Counted from the stretch's first letter, positions 44,836 through 56,225 are shown. The stretch is DNA of 64,000 bases from Lunularia cruciata (GCA_948567375.1 OX419761.1:28682243-28746242); one strand, 5' to 3'. Translations and numbers: made by a program. Notes: generated by a model not told the origin, from the letters alone.

Positions 44836-45038
44836 ATGGCATAGAGGAATGTGAAGTGGAGCGGATTCTCCAAAAATGCATGCGTAGTACTTGCCACCCA
44901 CGGGTGGACTATCTAGTACAATGGAAAGGTTACCTCCTCTTTGAAGCAACCTTGGAGCCCGCTGCCAATTTGGCACATGCACTAGTGTTGGTGCAAGCAT
45001 TTTAGCAACAATTGGGCAACGAGGACGTTGCATCTTAA
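44836..45038 (+). pseudogene. Element A chromodomain
   Basis: The frame reads CEVERILQKCMRS, then VDYLVQWKGYLLFEATLEP, AANLAHALVLVQAF and a stop. It is the chromodomain seen intact in C (51822-52037). The Trp of TWEP is Leu here, a residue that normally helps form the methyl-lysine pocket region, and an in-frame stop precedes QQLGNED. Placed just before the polypurine tract. Confidence 0.8.
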
Positions 45039-45040
45039 AC

Positions 45041-45050
45041 GGAGGGAGGT
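45041..45050 (+). promoter_or_regulatory. Polypurine tract of element A
   Basis: GGAGGGAGGT, one base before the 3' LTR. C has AAAGGAGAGAGG in the same place (52037-52048). Confidence 0.7.
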
Positions 45051-45051
45051 C

Positions 45052-45786
45052 TGTAATACCAAGAGCTAGCGATATGATCTAGATGTGAAATTTGGTTTGG
45101 TAACATCTGAATAATGTTATACATGATGGTCAAAATAGATAAGATAGAAGTATCACCAAAAGAGTACTTCTACTAATAGGTCAAAAACCGAAATAGACTT
45201 GAGAACCTTAGAACCAATAGCTAGACATATGATTTAAAGGTGAGAATTGGTTTGGTAATGTCTGGAAGGATGTTACACATGATGGACTAACAGATCAGAA
45301 AGAGATATCACCAAAAGGAGACTTCTACTAATAGAGTAGGGACCAAAATATGCTTGAAATCTTTGAAGGCAATTTCGGAGGCCTAAACGGATGAATTAGG
45401 CCTCAAAAATGTGCATATTGCCCCCCCAACAGAGGAAAGGCTGGCTTTCCATCCCCCTGCTTTGTCTTGTCGAGAGCTTTCCAACGGTACCTTACTCATG
45501 TGATTCTGAGATTCCTATAGGAAGATTCCCTAAAAGATTCCCTCCGGTCAAAGCTTGTTTGACCAACCAGATAGACCTAAACCAGACATGTCACCCATCC
45601 AAGCAAGTAATCCATGGGTGGAGCTTGCTGACAGGTCATCTATCTGTGTCCTTAATCCTATGGTGGAGCTTCCTTGGCGGAGATCCTCTTTGTCTATATA
45701 ATAAAGAGAAAGTGCTCCCTTGGGGCATCAATTGTTTGAGTGCACAATCTATGTTTTCTCTCTTCTCTTGTCCTCGGAGTATTACA
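45052..45786 (+). mobile_element. Element A 3' LTR (735 bp)
   Basis: TGTAATACC to GGAGTATTACA, pairs with 32940-33691. Followed by GTAGC, the second copy of the target duplication. TATATAATAAA at about 45696. The outermost copy pair dates the insertion, but I did not compute divergence. Confidence 0.95.
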
Positions 45787-46380
45787 GTAGCATAGGGACT
45801 TGAATCCACTATTACTATAATTGGCTGCCCACAATTGTAGTCAAGCGGATGAAGCACCGGCGGGTTCTGCAGCGCTTCCTCAACTTTGCCATAGCAATGG
45901 AATGCTCCGGCCTCCAGATGAACGTGATTCTCTTCCTTAGAAGCTGGTAAAGTAGCTCTACAACATGAGAAAAATGATGTTTCTAGATTTGATAGAAAAC
46001 ACTCCCAAGAACCGCCTTACCTCCTAAACTGTGAAACTATCTCTGATCTTCCCTATACTGTCCCCCTTTTCTAGATTTGGTTTCCACCCATATGAACCAC
46101 ATAGATGTCCTACCACCAGAATTTCTCCAAGCCTAAATGCCTATTTCTCTCCAAAAAGAGTCACTCCCGCCTCCGTCAACCGCTTCAATATAGCTTTCAC
46201 ATCTAGAATGAGATCCATGACAAACCTCCTTATACCGCCATCCACCAAAGTTTTGTCCTTCTCACCTGCTATGCAATCCTTACTAGGTTTATCATCCAAG
46301 AGCAAATGGGTCTTTCCAAGAATGAAGGACTGTAAAATATGACTCAAAGCACTTTATATGTGTGCCACCAAGTTAGTAGT
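45787..46380 (-). pseudogene. Element D RT C-terminal half and start of RNase H
   Basis: Minus-strand order: TNLVAHI, a stop, then HLLLDDKPSK (the catalytic DD, at 46287-46300), DGGIRRFVMDLILDV, KRLTEAGVTLFGEK (46141-46347), then VLHPLDYNCGQPIIVIVDSS (RNase H start, up to 45787). A DD followed by LP(I/S)K-like residues and a GIRRF block is typical of one gypsy RT lineage that I know mostly from fungi. C interrupts the RT at 46380 and A interrupts RNase H at 45787. Confidence 0.8.
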
Positions 46381-47116
46381 TGTAATACCAAGAGCTAGCC
46401 ATATGATCTAGATGTGAAATTTGGTTTGGTAACATCTAGAATGATGTTATACATGATGGTCAAAATAGATCAGATATAAGTTTCACCAAAAGAGTACTTC
46501 TACTAATAGAGCAAAAATTGAAATAGACTTTAGAACCTTAGAACCAATAGCTAGACATATGATTTAAAGGTGAGAATTGGTTTGGTAACATTTGGAAGGA
46601 TGTTACACATGATGGACTAAACAGATCAGAAAGAGGTATCACAAAAAGGGACTTCTACTAATAGAGTAGGAACCAAAATATGCCTGAAATCTTTGAAGGC
46701 AATTTTGGAGGCCTAAATGGATGAATTAGGCCTCAAAAATGTGCAAATGCCCCCCCACCCAACTGAAGGAAAGGTTGGCCTTCCCTCTCCCTTGGTTTGT
46801 CTCGTTGAGAGCTTTCCAATGGTACCTTACATGATTTTGAGACTCCTATAGGAAGATTCCCTAAAAGATTCCCTCTGGTCAAAGCTTGTTTGACCAACCA
46901 GATAGGACCTAGACTGACATGTCACCTATCCAAGTAAGTAATCCAAGGGTGGAGCTTGCTGACATGTCACCTATCTATGTGCCTAATCCTATGGTGGAGC
47001 TTCCTTGGAGGAGATCCTCTTTGTCTATATAATAAAGAGAAGGTGCTCCTTTGGGGCACCAAATGTTGAGTGTATAATCTGTGTTTTCTCTCTTCTCTTG
47101 TCTTTGGAGTATTACA
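46381..47116 (+). mobile_element. Element C 5' LTR (736 bp)
   Basis: TGTAATACCAAGAG to GGAGTATTACA, same family as A. TATATAATAAAG at 47026. PBS TGGTATCAGAGC at 47118-47129. Left flank in D is GTAGT. Confidence 0.95.
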
Positions 47117-47117
47117 A

Positions 47118-47129
47118 TGGTATCAGAGC
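47118..47129 (+). promoter_or_regulatory. Primer-binding site of element C
   Basis: TGGTATCAGAGC, exact initiator tRNA-Met type, one base after the LTR. Confidence 0.9.
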
Positions 47130-47256
47130 AAGTGTCTTAGTCCAAGAGAGTGGATCACCCCTCTTGGAAGAGCACAAACTACTGAAACTTAGTAATTTGA
47201 GGTGGAGAACATAGAGTAATTGCTAGACTTAGGAAGGACTTTAGAGAGCGGATGGG

Positions 47257-48975
47257 ATGGATGCACCAGGAGGACAATTTCTTGCACCTAGCTTTCCATT
47301 CCCGAATCCATTCCACATCAAGTTTATGTATATCCAGCGTGAGCAAATGAGTGTATTGCTAGTTTATCACTTTGGCGCAATATTCATGGATAGGGTGATG
47401 AACTCACCAAACCCGGTGATTCTACTTGTGGTGATATATGACAGAGAGTGGGATTTGACAATCTACATTCTATTATGAGAATATGGATGTGAATGTCCCA
47501 AATCCTCTCTCTTTCAACACTCAAGTAGAAATCAGTTATGTAGTGAGACTAAAAGTGATGTTTAGAGATTTTGTGGTTAGGAATTTTGGCAAGGAGTATT
47601 ATCAACGAGTGATAGCTTCTGAGGTCCCAATGGTAATTTTGATAGTTTGTGCGCCTTCTAGAGTGATCATATTGACTCTATATTGAAGTAGACATTAGCA
47701 ATTAAGTGTTGCAAGAACCATGGATCTGCAATTGCAAGAGATGTTGAATGAATTTTGAGAGATTAAGATGACCATGGAGACATTACAAAGTCAAGTGCAA
47801 ATCCTCAGGAATGATCAAGCCATGCAAGAAGAAGAGCCGTCTCAAAACCTAGTACTTGCAATTGAAGTACTTGGAGAGGCACCTGTGCCTATAAACCCTA
47901 TCAACGATGAAGCCACATTGCTACTCTAGATGAAGAAGACCTACAACATCAAGCCTTACAAGGGGCAGCGTATGATGGGAGTAGTGGAAAATTGGACCTC
48001 AAGAATGAATTGATATTTCCAATTGTTCTCAACGAAGATCACGGAGCATGCTGCAGATGTGTTTGCATGTGGGTACTTGACCAATAAAGCCCTCACATGG
48101 TATGATGCTTAGGAATGATCCATGTTGGCAAAGAGAAGGGAGGTCATGTGGGCAGCAATGCAAGAAGGATTGCTGAAGAATTTCCAATTGGTGGATTCTG
48201 TGCAGATGGCTCAATCTCGACTATGGGGATTGAGACAGAAGAATAGCGTACAAGAGTATGTAGAGAGATTTTTGGACCTACAAGTCACAAAAACCAACAT
48301 GAGTCCAGCAGAGGCTCTCAACAATTTCAAACAAGGGTTAAAGGAGCGGATTCGCCAAGAAGTCATGGTGCAAAATCCTTACATGATATTTGAAGCCATT
48401 GATCGATCCCGACTATGGGGATTGAGACAGAAGAATAGCTTACAAGAGTATGTGGAGACATTTTTGGATCTACAAGTTGCAAAAACCGACATGAGTCCAG
48501 CAGGAGCTCTCGACAATTTCAAACAAGGGTTAAAGGACCGGATTTGCCAAGAAGTCATGGTGCAAAATCCTTGCATGATATTTGAAGCCATTGCTTGTGT
48601 GCAGAGAATGGCAAGAGGAATGGATGGAGGTGAAAGAGTAGTTCCACCTCAACATTATTGGGCAGAAATGCCACACATGAGTGGACCAATACCGATGGAA
48701 TTGGGCAACCTTTGATTTTGAGATCGAGGAGCACGACCGCTTCAAGAGGAGCATGGATGGGTAAAAGAACAAAGAAATGGAGTCCCACGAGGAGAAGGAA
48801 CTCAAGGAGAACAATGCTATTGTTACAATCGTGGCCGTATTGGGCACATATCGACCAAATGTCACACTTGTTTCCCTAGAGGCCCTCGGCCTTTGTATAG
48901 GCAATCTTTGAACAACATGGAGATGCGCATTGAAGAGGAGGAGGTAGAAATCACTTCTGAAAACAAATATTGCCA
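47257..48975 (+). pseudogene. Element C gag with internal tandem duplication
   Basis: Homologous to A gag. The 197-residue frame 48122-48715 contains two copies of a 64-residue block (each begins RLWGLRQKNS and ends MIFEAI), from 192-bp units at 48218 and 48410, in frame. A has one copy. The nucleocapsid knuckle near 48813-48855 reads CYNRGRIGHISTKC: the second cysteine is Arg, so metal binding is probably lost. Stops upstream. Confidence 0.85.
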
Positions 48976-48999
48976 ATAAATGTACCTCGCGGCCCTACT

Positions 49000-49535
49000 G
49001 GCTCAATGAGGAAGAAGAGAAGCGAGGAAGGAAGAAGACTAATGCGCAAAAATCCTAAAAGGCAACCTCACAATTGATTGTCGTTAATGGAGTCCTAGAA
49101 GGCAATCAAGTGAGAGTATTAATCAATCCGAGAGCAACAAAGAATTTCTTATCTTGCTCTGTCTCAATAAGATTGGGAATGGATATAGAGAGAGATAGGA
49201 ATGAAGAAGTAGAGTTGCCTAACGGGCAAACAGAGAGGATTGAATTATTACCTAGACTTGTAACACTCTTGATAGGAGAATATTAGGAAGCAATTGAGTG
49301 GCGAGTGAAACAATTAGCTCGTTATGATGCAATCTTAGGCATACCATGGATGGAGCATTACAACCCTATGGTAGATTGGAGGAAGAAAGTAGTGAGAACC
49401 CACCAATTGTCAATCATTAGGGTTGAAGAAAAATCACCCAGGCAAGATCTGCCTCTATATGTCATAGGGATGGCAACTGTCTGTAAGATTGATAGATGTT
49501 TCATGGGTCTAATAAGAGAAGTGCATAGTGCATAA
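49000..49535 (+). pseudogene. Element C protease
   Basis: VNGVLEGNQVRVLINPRATKNF: the active-site triad has become Asn-Pro-Arg, so no activity is expected. Then DAILGIPWMEHYNPMVDWR (49305-49400) contains the ILG motif. This region runs straight from gag without element B and is the reference for the B insertion point in A. Confidence 0.8.
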
Positions 49536-50202
49536 CCTGATGGACAAGTTCTTGAGAAATTGAAGGCTGTGGTGGATGAATTTCAAGATGTCTTTCCCCA
49601 TGATCTACCCTCAAGATTACCACCAAAAAGGAGAGTAGATCATAAAATTGAGACACTCTCGGGGAAGACACCTCCTTGTAAGGCCTCATATCGCCTATCA
49701 CCTCATGAGTTGGAGGAGTGTTAGACTCAAATTGAGGAGATGTTGTAGAAAGGGTTCATCCAACCTAGCATATCACCATATGGGGCTCTTGTCTTGTTAG
49801 TGAAGAAGAAAGATGGTCCAATGCGCATGTGCATTGACTATCGAGGTCTCAATCAGCAAACAGTGAAGAAAAAATACCCCTTACCTTGCATGGATGACCT
49901 GTTTGATCAACTCCATGGAGCAAGATACTTCACCAAATTGGACTTGGAGAGCGGTTACAATCAAATCCAAATTGCAGAGGAGGATGTGTACAAAACTGGC
50001 TTTTGAACCAAGTATGGCCACTTCAAGTATCTTGTGATGCCTTTTTGTCTCACCAATGTACCTGCCACCTTCATGAGTCTAATGAATGACATATTTTGTC
50101 CATACTTGGATAAGTCTGTTATCATCTTCTTGAATGATATCTTAGTATACAATAGCACAATGACAAAACACAAACAACATCTACAAGAGGTCCTCTAGAT
50201 TC
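49536..50202 (+). pseudogene. Element C reverse transcriptase
   Basis: Recognisable motifs: [65 protein letters not shown]. The catalytic box reads FLND at about 50127 instead of FLDD, and at least three in-frame stops occur. The RT end is missing by a deletion at about 50203. Confidence 0.85.
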
Positions 50203-50520
50203 CAAGACAACAAGAATCAAGAGCAGTCCAAAGCAGTCCTACAACTAGAATGGCATGACGGATGGCATCTAATTGCATATTTCTCTTGAAATTTGTTACC
50301 AGTAGAGCACAACTACCACACCACAAAACAAGAAGAGCTGACCATTGTTTTGGCAACCAAGCATTAGAAGCACTATTTGGGTGAGAAGGCATTTGTAGTA
50401 GAGACAGACCACAAACCTCTAGTCTACCTTGAGATGTAAAAGGATCTATCTTGTTGCCAGATTTGGTGGGCAGAGTGGCAACAACGCTTCAACATGTCAA
50501 TCACCTACGTGGAAGGTAAG
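50203..50520 (+). pseudogene. Element C RNase H, deleted
   Basis: Comparison with A shows that about 362 bp (A 42841-43231) are absent; the remaining part aligns from the AGTCCTACAAC site on. Frames are broken. A FACT-type acidic set cannot be found. Confidence 0.7.
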
Positions 50521-51782
50521 AAGCAACTTGCAGATGCATTCACTCGCATGCCAATGGCAAACAACTTGGTGGTAGAGGTTAAGATTAACCTTGAATTCTG
50601 GCTAGAGATTCTGGCTACTACAAAAACTGGTCTGTAGATTGTAGAAGCACAATCATCCAAAGTCATCACCAACACCCAAGGGCTCACCTTTTGTGATGGC
50701 AGATTATGGATCCCAAATGTCCCAGAATTATGCTCTACTATTCTAGCAAAATGTCATGATTCGGCCATTGTAAGTCATGTCGGAGTGGACAAGACCTTGG
50801 ATGCAGTCTAATGCCATTATTAGTGGCCCAAGATGAGCAACAACGTGATGGACTATGTGTGCAGTTGCCTACTTTGTCAACAGAACAAAGCTTCTAATCA
50901 AGCTCTTGTAGTGCTTCTTCAACCTCTCCCCACGCCTACCCAACATTGGGAACAAGTGAGTATGGACCTCGTCTGTGAATTACCCAAGACCACCTCAGGG
51001 TTTGACCCCATCGTGGTCTTTGTGGACCGGCTCAACAAAATGATTCATGTACGCCCTACCACCAAGGATGTGACCGCTCCACAACTAGCTCAATTATACT
51101 TAGCTGCAGTCGTCTCTCACCATGGCTTGTCTAGAGTACTTATCACCGATAGGGGCACTCAATTCACTAGTTTGTTTTGGCAAACACTCTTTGGTTTCTT
51201 CAAAACCAAGTTGGCCATGTCCACAACTTACCACCCACAAACATATGGCCAAACAAAGCAGGCTAATTGCACGATTGAAGACATGTTATGTGGCTTCACC
51301 TTAGAAGAGCAAGAGAGGTGGGACACCCTTCTCCCGTTGGTGGAATTTGCTTACAACAATTTAGTGAATGCATCCACCTAGGTCACTCTATTCTTTCTCA
51401 TGTATAGTGAGCATCCCTTCACACCTTCTAGCTTGATGAAGATTGTCCAGTGGCTACCAAGGTCGATGCAATCAACACATTTGTTTTTAAAATCCAACAC
51501 GGTGTGGAGAGCGCCAAGCACGGATTACAAATTGCACAAAATCAACAGAAGCAGTATATTGATGCACACCATAGGCACATGGAGTTCAATGTCGGGGATC
51601 AAGTGTGGCTATCAAAAACCAACCTCACATTAGCTGGACCTCATAAGCTCAGACCTTGTTTTATTAGGCCTTTCTTGATTCTTTGTCATGTTGGCAATGT
51701 GACTTATCACCTTGAGCTACCACCACACATGAAGATCCATCCAGTGTTCCATGTTTACCTACTATGCAGATATGCTCCCTGA
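50521..51782 (+). pseudogene. Element C integrase
   Basis: Core in 50833-51381 (182 residues): CLLCQQNKASNQ, VSMDLVCELP, LITDRGTQF, IEDMLCGF. A stop precedes the core near the zinc-binding domain (50812) and another follows NAST. 51450-51782 holds the C-terminal part with GDQVWLSKTNLTLAG and HPVFHVYLL. Catalytic residues are present, but the chain is broken. Confidence 0.85.
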
Positions 51783-51821
51783 TCAGGCCAGGGTCATTCT
51801 ACATAAGATATTTGACCTTGT

Positions 51822-52037
51822 TTGACACTCATTGATGGCACAAAGAAATATGAAGTGGAGCGTATTCTCCAAAAAAGCATGCGTGGTACTCGCCATCTGC
51901 GGGTGGACTATCTAGTACAGTGGAAAGGTTACCCCCTCTATGAAGCAACATGGGAGCCCACTGCCAATTTGACACATGCACCGGTGTTGGTGCAAGCATT
52001 TGAGCAACAATTGCACAACAAGGATGTTGCGTCTTAA
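51822..52037 (+). CDS. Element C chromodomain (intact)
   Basis: A 71-residue frame: KKYEVERILQKSMRG, then VDYLVQWKGYPLYEATWEP and THAPVLVQAFEQQL, ending KDVAS before the polypurine tract. The aromatic residues expected to cage methyl-lysine (Tyr in YEVE, Trp in QWKGY, Tyr in YEATW) are present. It would act as the C-terminus of integrase, tethering it to modified histones. It is separated from integrase by one frame change. Confidence 0.85.
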   Translation: MTLIDGTKKYEVERILQKSMRGTRHLRVDYLVQWKGYPLYEATWEPTANLTHAPVLVQAFEQQLHNKDVAS

Positions 52038-52050
52038 AAGGAGAGAGGTT

Positions 52051-52768
52051 TGTAATACCAAGAGCTAGCCATATGATCTAGATGTGAAATTTGGTTTGGT
52101 AACATCTAGAATGATGTTATACATGATGGTAAACATAGATCAGATAGAAGTATCACTAAAAGAGTAGTTCTACTAATAGAGCAAAAACCAAAATAGACTT
52201 GAGAACCTTGGAACCAATAGCTAGACATATGATTTAAAGGTGAGAATTGGTTTGGTAACATCTGGAAGGATGTTACACATGATGGAATAAACAGATTAGA
52301 AAGAGGTATCACCAAAAGGGAACTTCTACTAATAGAGTAGGAACCAAAATATGCCTAAAATCTTTGAAGGCAATTTTGCAGGCCTAAATGGATGAATCAG
52401 GCTTGGAAAATGTGCACATTCTCCCCAACAAAGGAAAGGCTGGCCTTCCCTCCCCCTTGGTTTGTCTTGTTGAGAGCCCTCCAATGGTATCTTACTCACG
52501 TGATTTTGAGACTTCTACAAGAAGATTCCCTAAAAGATTCCCCCATTCAAAGCTTGTTTGACCAACTAGATAGGACCTAGACCAACATGTCACCCATCCA
52601 AGTAAGTAATCCAAGGGTGGAGCTTGCTGACATGTCATCTATCTGTGTGCCTAATCCTATGGTGGAGCTTCCTTGGATGAGATCCTCTTTGTCTATCTAA
52701 TAAAGAGAAGGTGCTCCTTTGGGGCACCAAATGTTGAGTGTGTAATCTGTGTTTTCTCTCTTCTCTTG
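52051..52768 (+). mobile_element. Element C 3' LTR, missing its last bases
   Basis: Starts TGTAATACC after AAAGGAGAGAGG. It is homologous to the 5' LTR up to TTCTCTTCTCTTG and then joins D sequence (CAATAGATCCC), so about 16 bp of the LTR end and most of the target duplication are lost. Its TATA box is mutated (TATCTAA at 52694). Confidence 0.9.
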
Positions 52769-52770
52769 CA

Positions 52771-53190
52771 ATAGATCCCTTCTGGAGAGTGCACATATGC
52801 ATCAAGCCTAGCAGTGTCCGCATGGTGGTTATGTCACAGCTTCCTTCAGCGAGCTGAAACTGATCATACGCTGAATGTAGATCTCCAATAGAGTAAATTG
52901 CCCTCCTTGTAAACTCCTCAAAAAAATCATCTACAGCCGGTCCAACACGCGCATTTCAAATTGTTACCTTGTTTGGTAGTTGCATATTCTGTATGAACTA
53001 CAACTTCATGTTCTTCTTTCTGACCATGAACCAATGATTCAAATATGGTGCTTTTGATAGCTCCAAAATTTTTGCTCTGACCTTCTCCTTCAACAACTCC
53101 GTTAGTTGGGGCAGAAGTGCTTTTTGCCCCGGTATCGGTCTCAGATCCCAAGTTACATGAGAAACTATGAAAATGATCATTGGTGTGATT
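52771..53190 (-). pseudogene. Element D RT N-terminal half
   Basis: Minus strand: RPIPGQKALLPQLTELLKEK, KAPYLNHWFMVRKKN, then LPNKVTI, GPAVDDFFEEF, IGDLHSAYDQFQLAE and TMRTLLGLMHMCTLQKG. The layout PLNKVTI...VDDF...FDLYSAYDQ...TPLGL matches the fungal-type gypsy RT pattern. It continues at 46380 after element C is removed. Stops and one frame change. Confidence 0.8.
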
Positions 53191-53192
53191 TT

Positions 53193-53705
53193 CTATGGGT
53201 TCACACACCTGATCTCCTCAATCTTGAAAGCAAAAGATAAGGAAAGATCCCAAGGATCTTTAAACGCTTGGTGCTTAACCTCTGTGATCAAACCATCCCC
53301 TCCAATTGTGAGTTCTGCCAAGGTCTCCTTAGAAAAGGAATGACTGATATTCTTCACTTGTCTCAATCTTGGCTCTTCTCTAGTCTTTGGTAGCAAATCA
53401 GATGCATCCCATGGCAACGGAACAGCAACGAGATGAACCTTTTTGTCTACTATTTTGTATTTGGTATGGCACTCCACTTCATGAACCAATTCTGAAAGTG
53501 GACCATAAATCCCTTTCCCTATCTCAATCACAGATTCTCCCTTCTCCATTGCACTAATCACTTCCCGGACTGCTCTACCTTCTCCCCAATCTTCCAACAC
53601 TCCAATGATAGCTTCGCTATCATTCATCTCTCTTGCTGTTTTTAGAGCTCTCTCTTTCTTTCTTATCCTTTTCTGCAAAATTCTTGATATGCTCTCTACG
53701 TGCAC
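53193..53705 (-). CDS. Element D protease-RT linker (170-residue open frame)
   Basis: Open frame between protease and RT. It begins MHVESISRILQKRIRKKERAL (first 19 residues cited in part) and contains VREVISAMEKGESVIEIG and HTKYKIVDKKVHLVAVPLP. The last phrase resembles the KYK.V.KKV.PV...P segment that precedes RT in the same gypsy lineage. It is the longest intact frame of D. No separate enzyme motif. Confidence 0.6.
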   Translation of the reverse strand: MHVESISRILQKRIRKKERALKTAREMNDSEAIIGVLEDWGEGRAVREVISAMEKGESVIEIGKGIYGPLSELVHEVECHTKYKIVDKKVHLVAVPLPWDASDLLPKTREEPRLRQVKNISHSFSKETLAELTIGGDGLITEVKHQAFKDPWDLSLSFAFKIEEIRCVNP

Positions 53706-54190
53706 AAAGCAAACGGTCCTATCTCTTTGGACTCATGTTTCCCACAATGGAATACTATTTATGGCGCCTTGTTCTTCCACCTTTCCTGCCAAGGTGCCTA
53801 GTGGAAACCCCACCATCCAGTAGACTTCTCCGGTTCTCTTAACTTTCTCTTGTTCCTATCACTGCCCGGCAAAATAGTAGGGAACTGCACTATTTTGGCC
53901 CCGTTCTAACTCCTGACCTTTGCCACGTGAGTTCCATCATTCAAGACTTTGCTCTCCATCCTAAACTGAGTGATAAAGGGCTGTCCTAATATGACCAGAT
54001 AGGGCAACGTATTGCATACAAACATGTTGATTGGTTCTACTACATTCCCTATCTTGATCTTAACATCAGGACAAGCCCCCAACAATGCATTCTTGGTTTT
54101 GTATACTGAATTTACCTTCCAGTCAATGTCATGGTCCACCTTCTAGTGACCTTTTTCATAGACAGCCTTCGACATGAGATTGACTTCAGA
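53706..54190 (-). pseudogene. Element D protease
   Basis: Frame 53906-54139: VNSVYKTKNALLGACPDVKI, then CNTLPYLVILGQPFITQFRM and KVLNDGTHVAK. The ILGQPFI motif is the ILG turn of retropepsins. The Asp-Ser-Gly start lies just upstream, near 54185-54200 (RALID before a frame break, then LKSISCR). 53706-53905 is decayed spacer. Confidence 0.75.
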
Positions 54191-56225
54191 CCTTTAGTCA
54201 ATCAGCGCTCTCACTGGATGCTTCACACCTTGCATCTTGATCTCACACTCACTGCAGCTCCTTGCCCAGAAGGGATCTTGCACCTCTTTGGACAAGGGCA
54301 CAAAAAGCCCTTCCTCCTTAAGAGCAGCGTCATAGATGCATGCTTCTCTAGTCTCATCTTCTGGTTTTTCCTGTTCAAGTTCCAAACCATAATTGCTTAC
54401 TTCTTCTTCTACCTCACTCCCATCCTCCTACAACAAAGATGTGTGAGGTCCTTCCTTGTAGAACCTCTTCTTCTTTGCCTTGACTAGGATAAGATCTTGC
54501 ATATCTTTCCACAAACTACCAAAGAACTCCTCATTTGTGAACCCTCTCACCTCTTGCTTCCAAAACTTCTTAGCAATTTACTGAGAATCAAGTTCCATCT
54601 CTATATCCCAACTCAATAGCCAACCCAGTCTTTTCCTAGGAGATCTCTCTCCAAATTTCTGGTTTTCTGTTCCATCTACATCCATTTGGGATTCCTCTCC
54701 ACCACTTGAACTCTGGTCCTTACCCTTCAAAGTGTCACTAAACTGCACTTCCTTCCTTCTGATCTGCCTTCTCTCCGGTTCCACTCACTGTTGCTTCTCC
54801 TTTGCTTGTCACTCACTTTATGCCCGCTGATCAGTCTTCCACTTTTCCTCAACCATTGCATCCCAAGTAGCACTAACTTCTGTTGTGATAGTTGTTATTG
54901 CTACCAGTACATCCCATCCTAATTTTCTCCGGACCTGTTGCAAGTCTTCTCTTCTCTACTTTGTCCAAGTCTGCCCTTTGCATTCTCTTGCTCAGTACAT
55001 TATACACACCAGACTCAAAAGCAACAACCGCCATACCTACTTCACATTTGCCCATGTGCCGTTCTAGTAGAGCCTTCATGCCCCCTTTGTTATTGTTCAG
55101 CGGTATTGGCTCTCCGGTATCATAAAAGGCTATCTTCTTCATCTTAGGTTCCCCAACAAATTTCACCCACTAATTGAGTATTGCTTCTGATAACTCATGG
55201 CCGTCTCTTTTAGCACAACTCTTGCTTTCAAACCACATGCACCCACAGGGCTGCCTCCTCTCTCCACCTATTCTTGTAACACAACTTCCACTCTATAGTT
55301 GGTTGCCCTTGGTGATCAAAATCTTCAGTCCTTCCATCAACCGTGAAATCTCATCAACTACTCCCTCTTTGGTCACCTTGTTCACTTGCTGTGCCACCTT
55401 CTCTTGGTTTGGTCCAACAGGGCTGCTTCAAACCAGTGCCTTGGCTATAGCTTCTTCATCTAGTTCCCTTTGTTTCCTCCTACGGCTCACCCAGACAACA
55501 GCCTCCTTGATCTTCTTCCACTCAATTATTCCCAAGCTGTCAGGTTGAAGCAAGTCAAGCGCATACTCCAACTCATCTCACAAATGGCTATGTGCAGCTT
55601 GTAGGAAATAGTTAGACCGCTGTCATTTTATTGCCTTAGCCTCGCAGGTTGACAATTGTCCTAGCCTTTATTAAACTCTCTTAGGAGATACTACGGCCCC
55701 AAGCTTTTGCTCCTATTGTTCACCTAGTCCAAGAACATGGCTTGGAAGACCCCCTCCACATCTTGCAAAAGGAATTATTATTTCATCATATGTAAGAATT
55801 CCTCCCATGTTGCAGCCTCTTCCACTAAACTCTCAACCACCTTCTTGATTTTGAGCTCCATCAGCGCAGGCAACCTTCTCATCAAGGCCATGAAGCTTAA
55901 CCTCTCCAGTAGACCTTCAAGTACTTAGTCACATCCTTCCCGTCAAACTCTCCTACTAGTCCACCACTGCGTGTAGATATCTTGTGACTTGGGAAGACTG
56001 CGCCTTCATTCTATCTCTCTCTTTTTCTTGATCCTTCATGGCTCTCATGGCCGCCATGACAATCAGCAGAGCTCTTGCTTCCTTGACATAGCTAAAGATG
56101 ATGATTCAGGCCCCATCCTTACCTCAACTCAAATCAAATGCTAACACCCGACTCAGCCCCAATCTGCTCTTAACTTCACACTCAACTCCAACCATTCCTA
56201 ATGTCTAAGCACAAGCCTTGAGATT
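54191..56225 (-). pseudogene. Element D gag region
   Basis: About 2 kb on the minus strand with broken frames: MRAMKDQEKE near 56030, SRLMEGLKILI near 55320, FYDTGEPIPLNNN (54873-55166), SDTLKGKDQSSSG (54578-54784) and an acidic part at 54194-54385. No CCHC knuckle is recognised. The arrangement (start after PBS, ends at protease) defines it as gag; the sequence itself is not strongly diagnostic. Confidence 0.6.
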
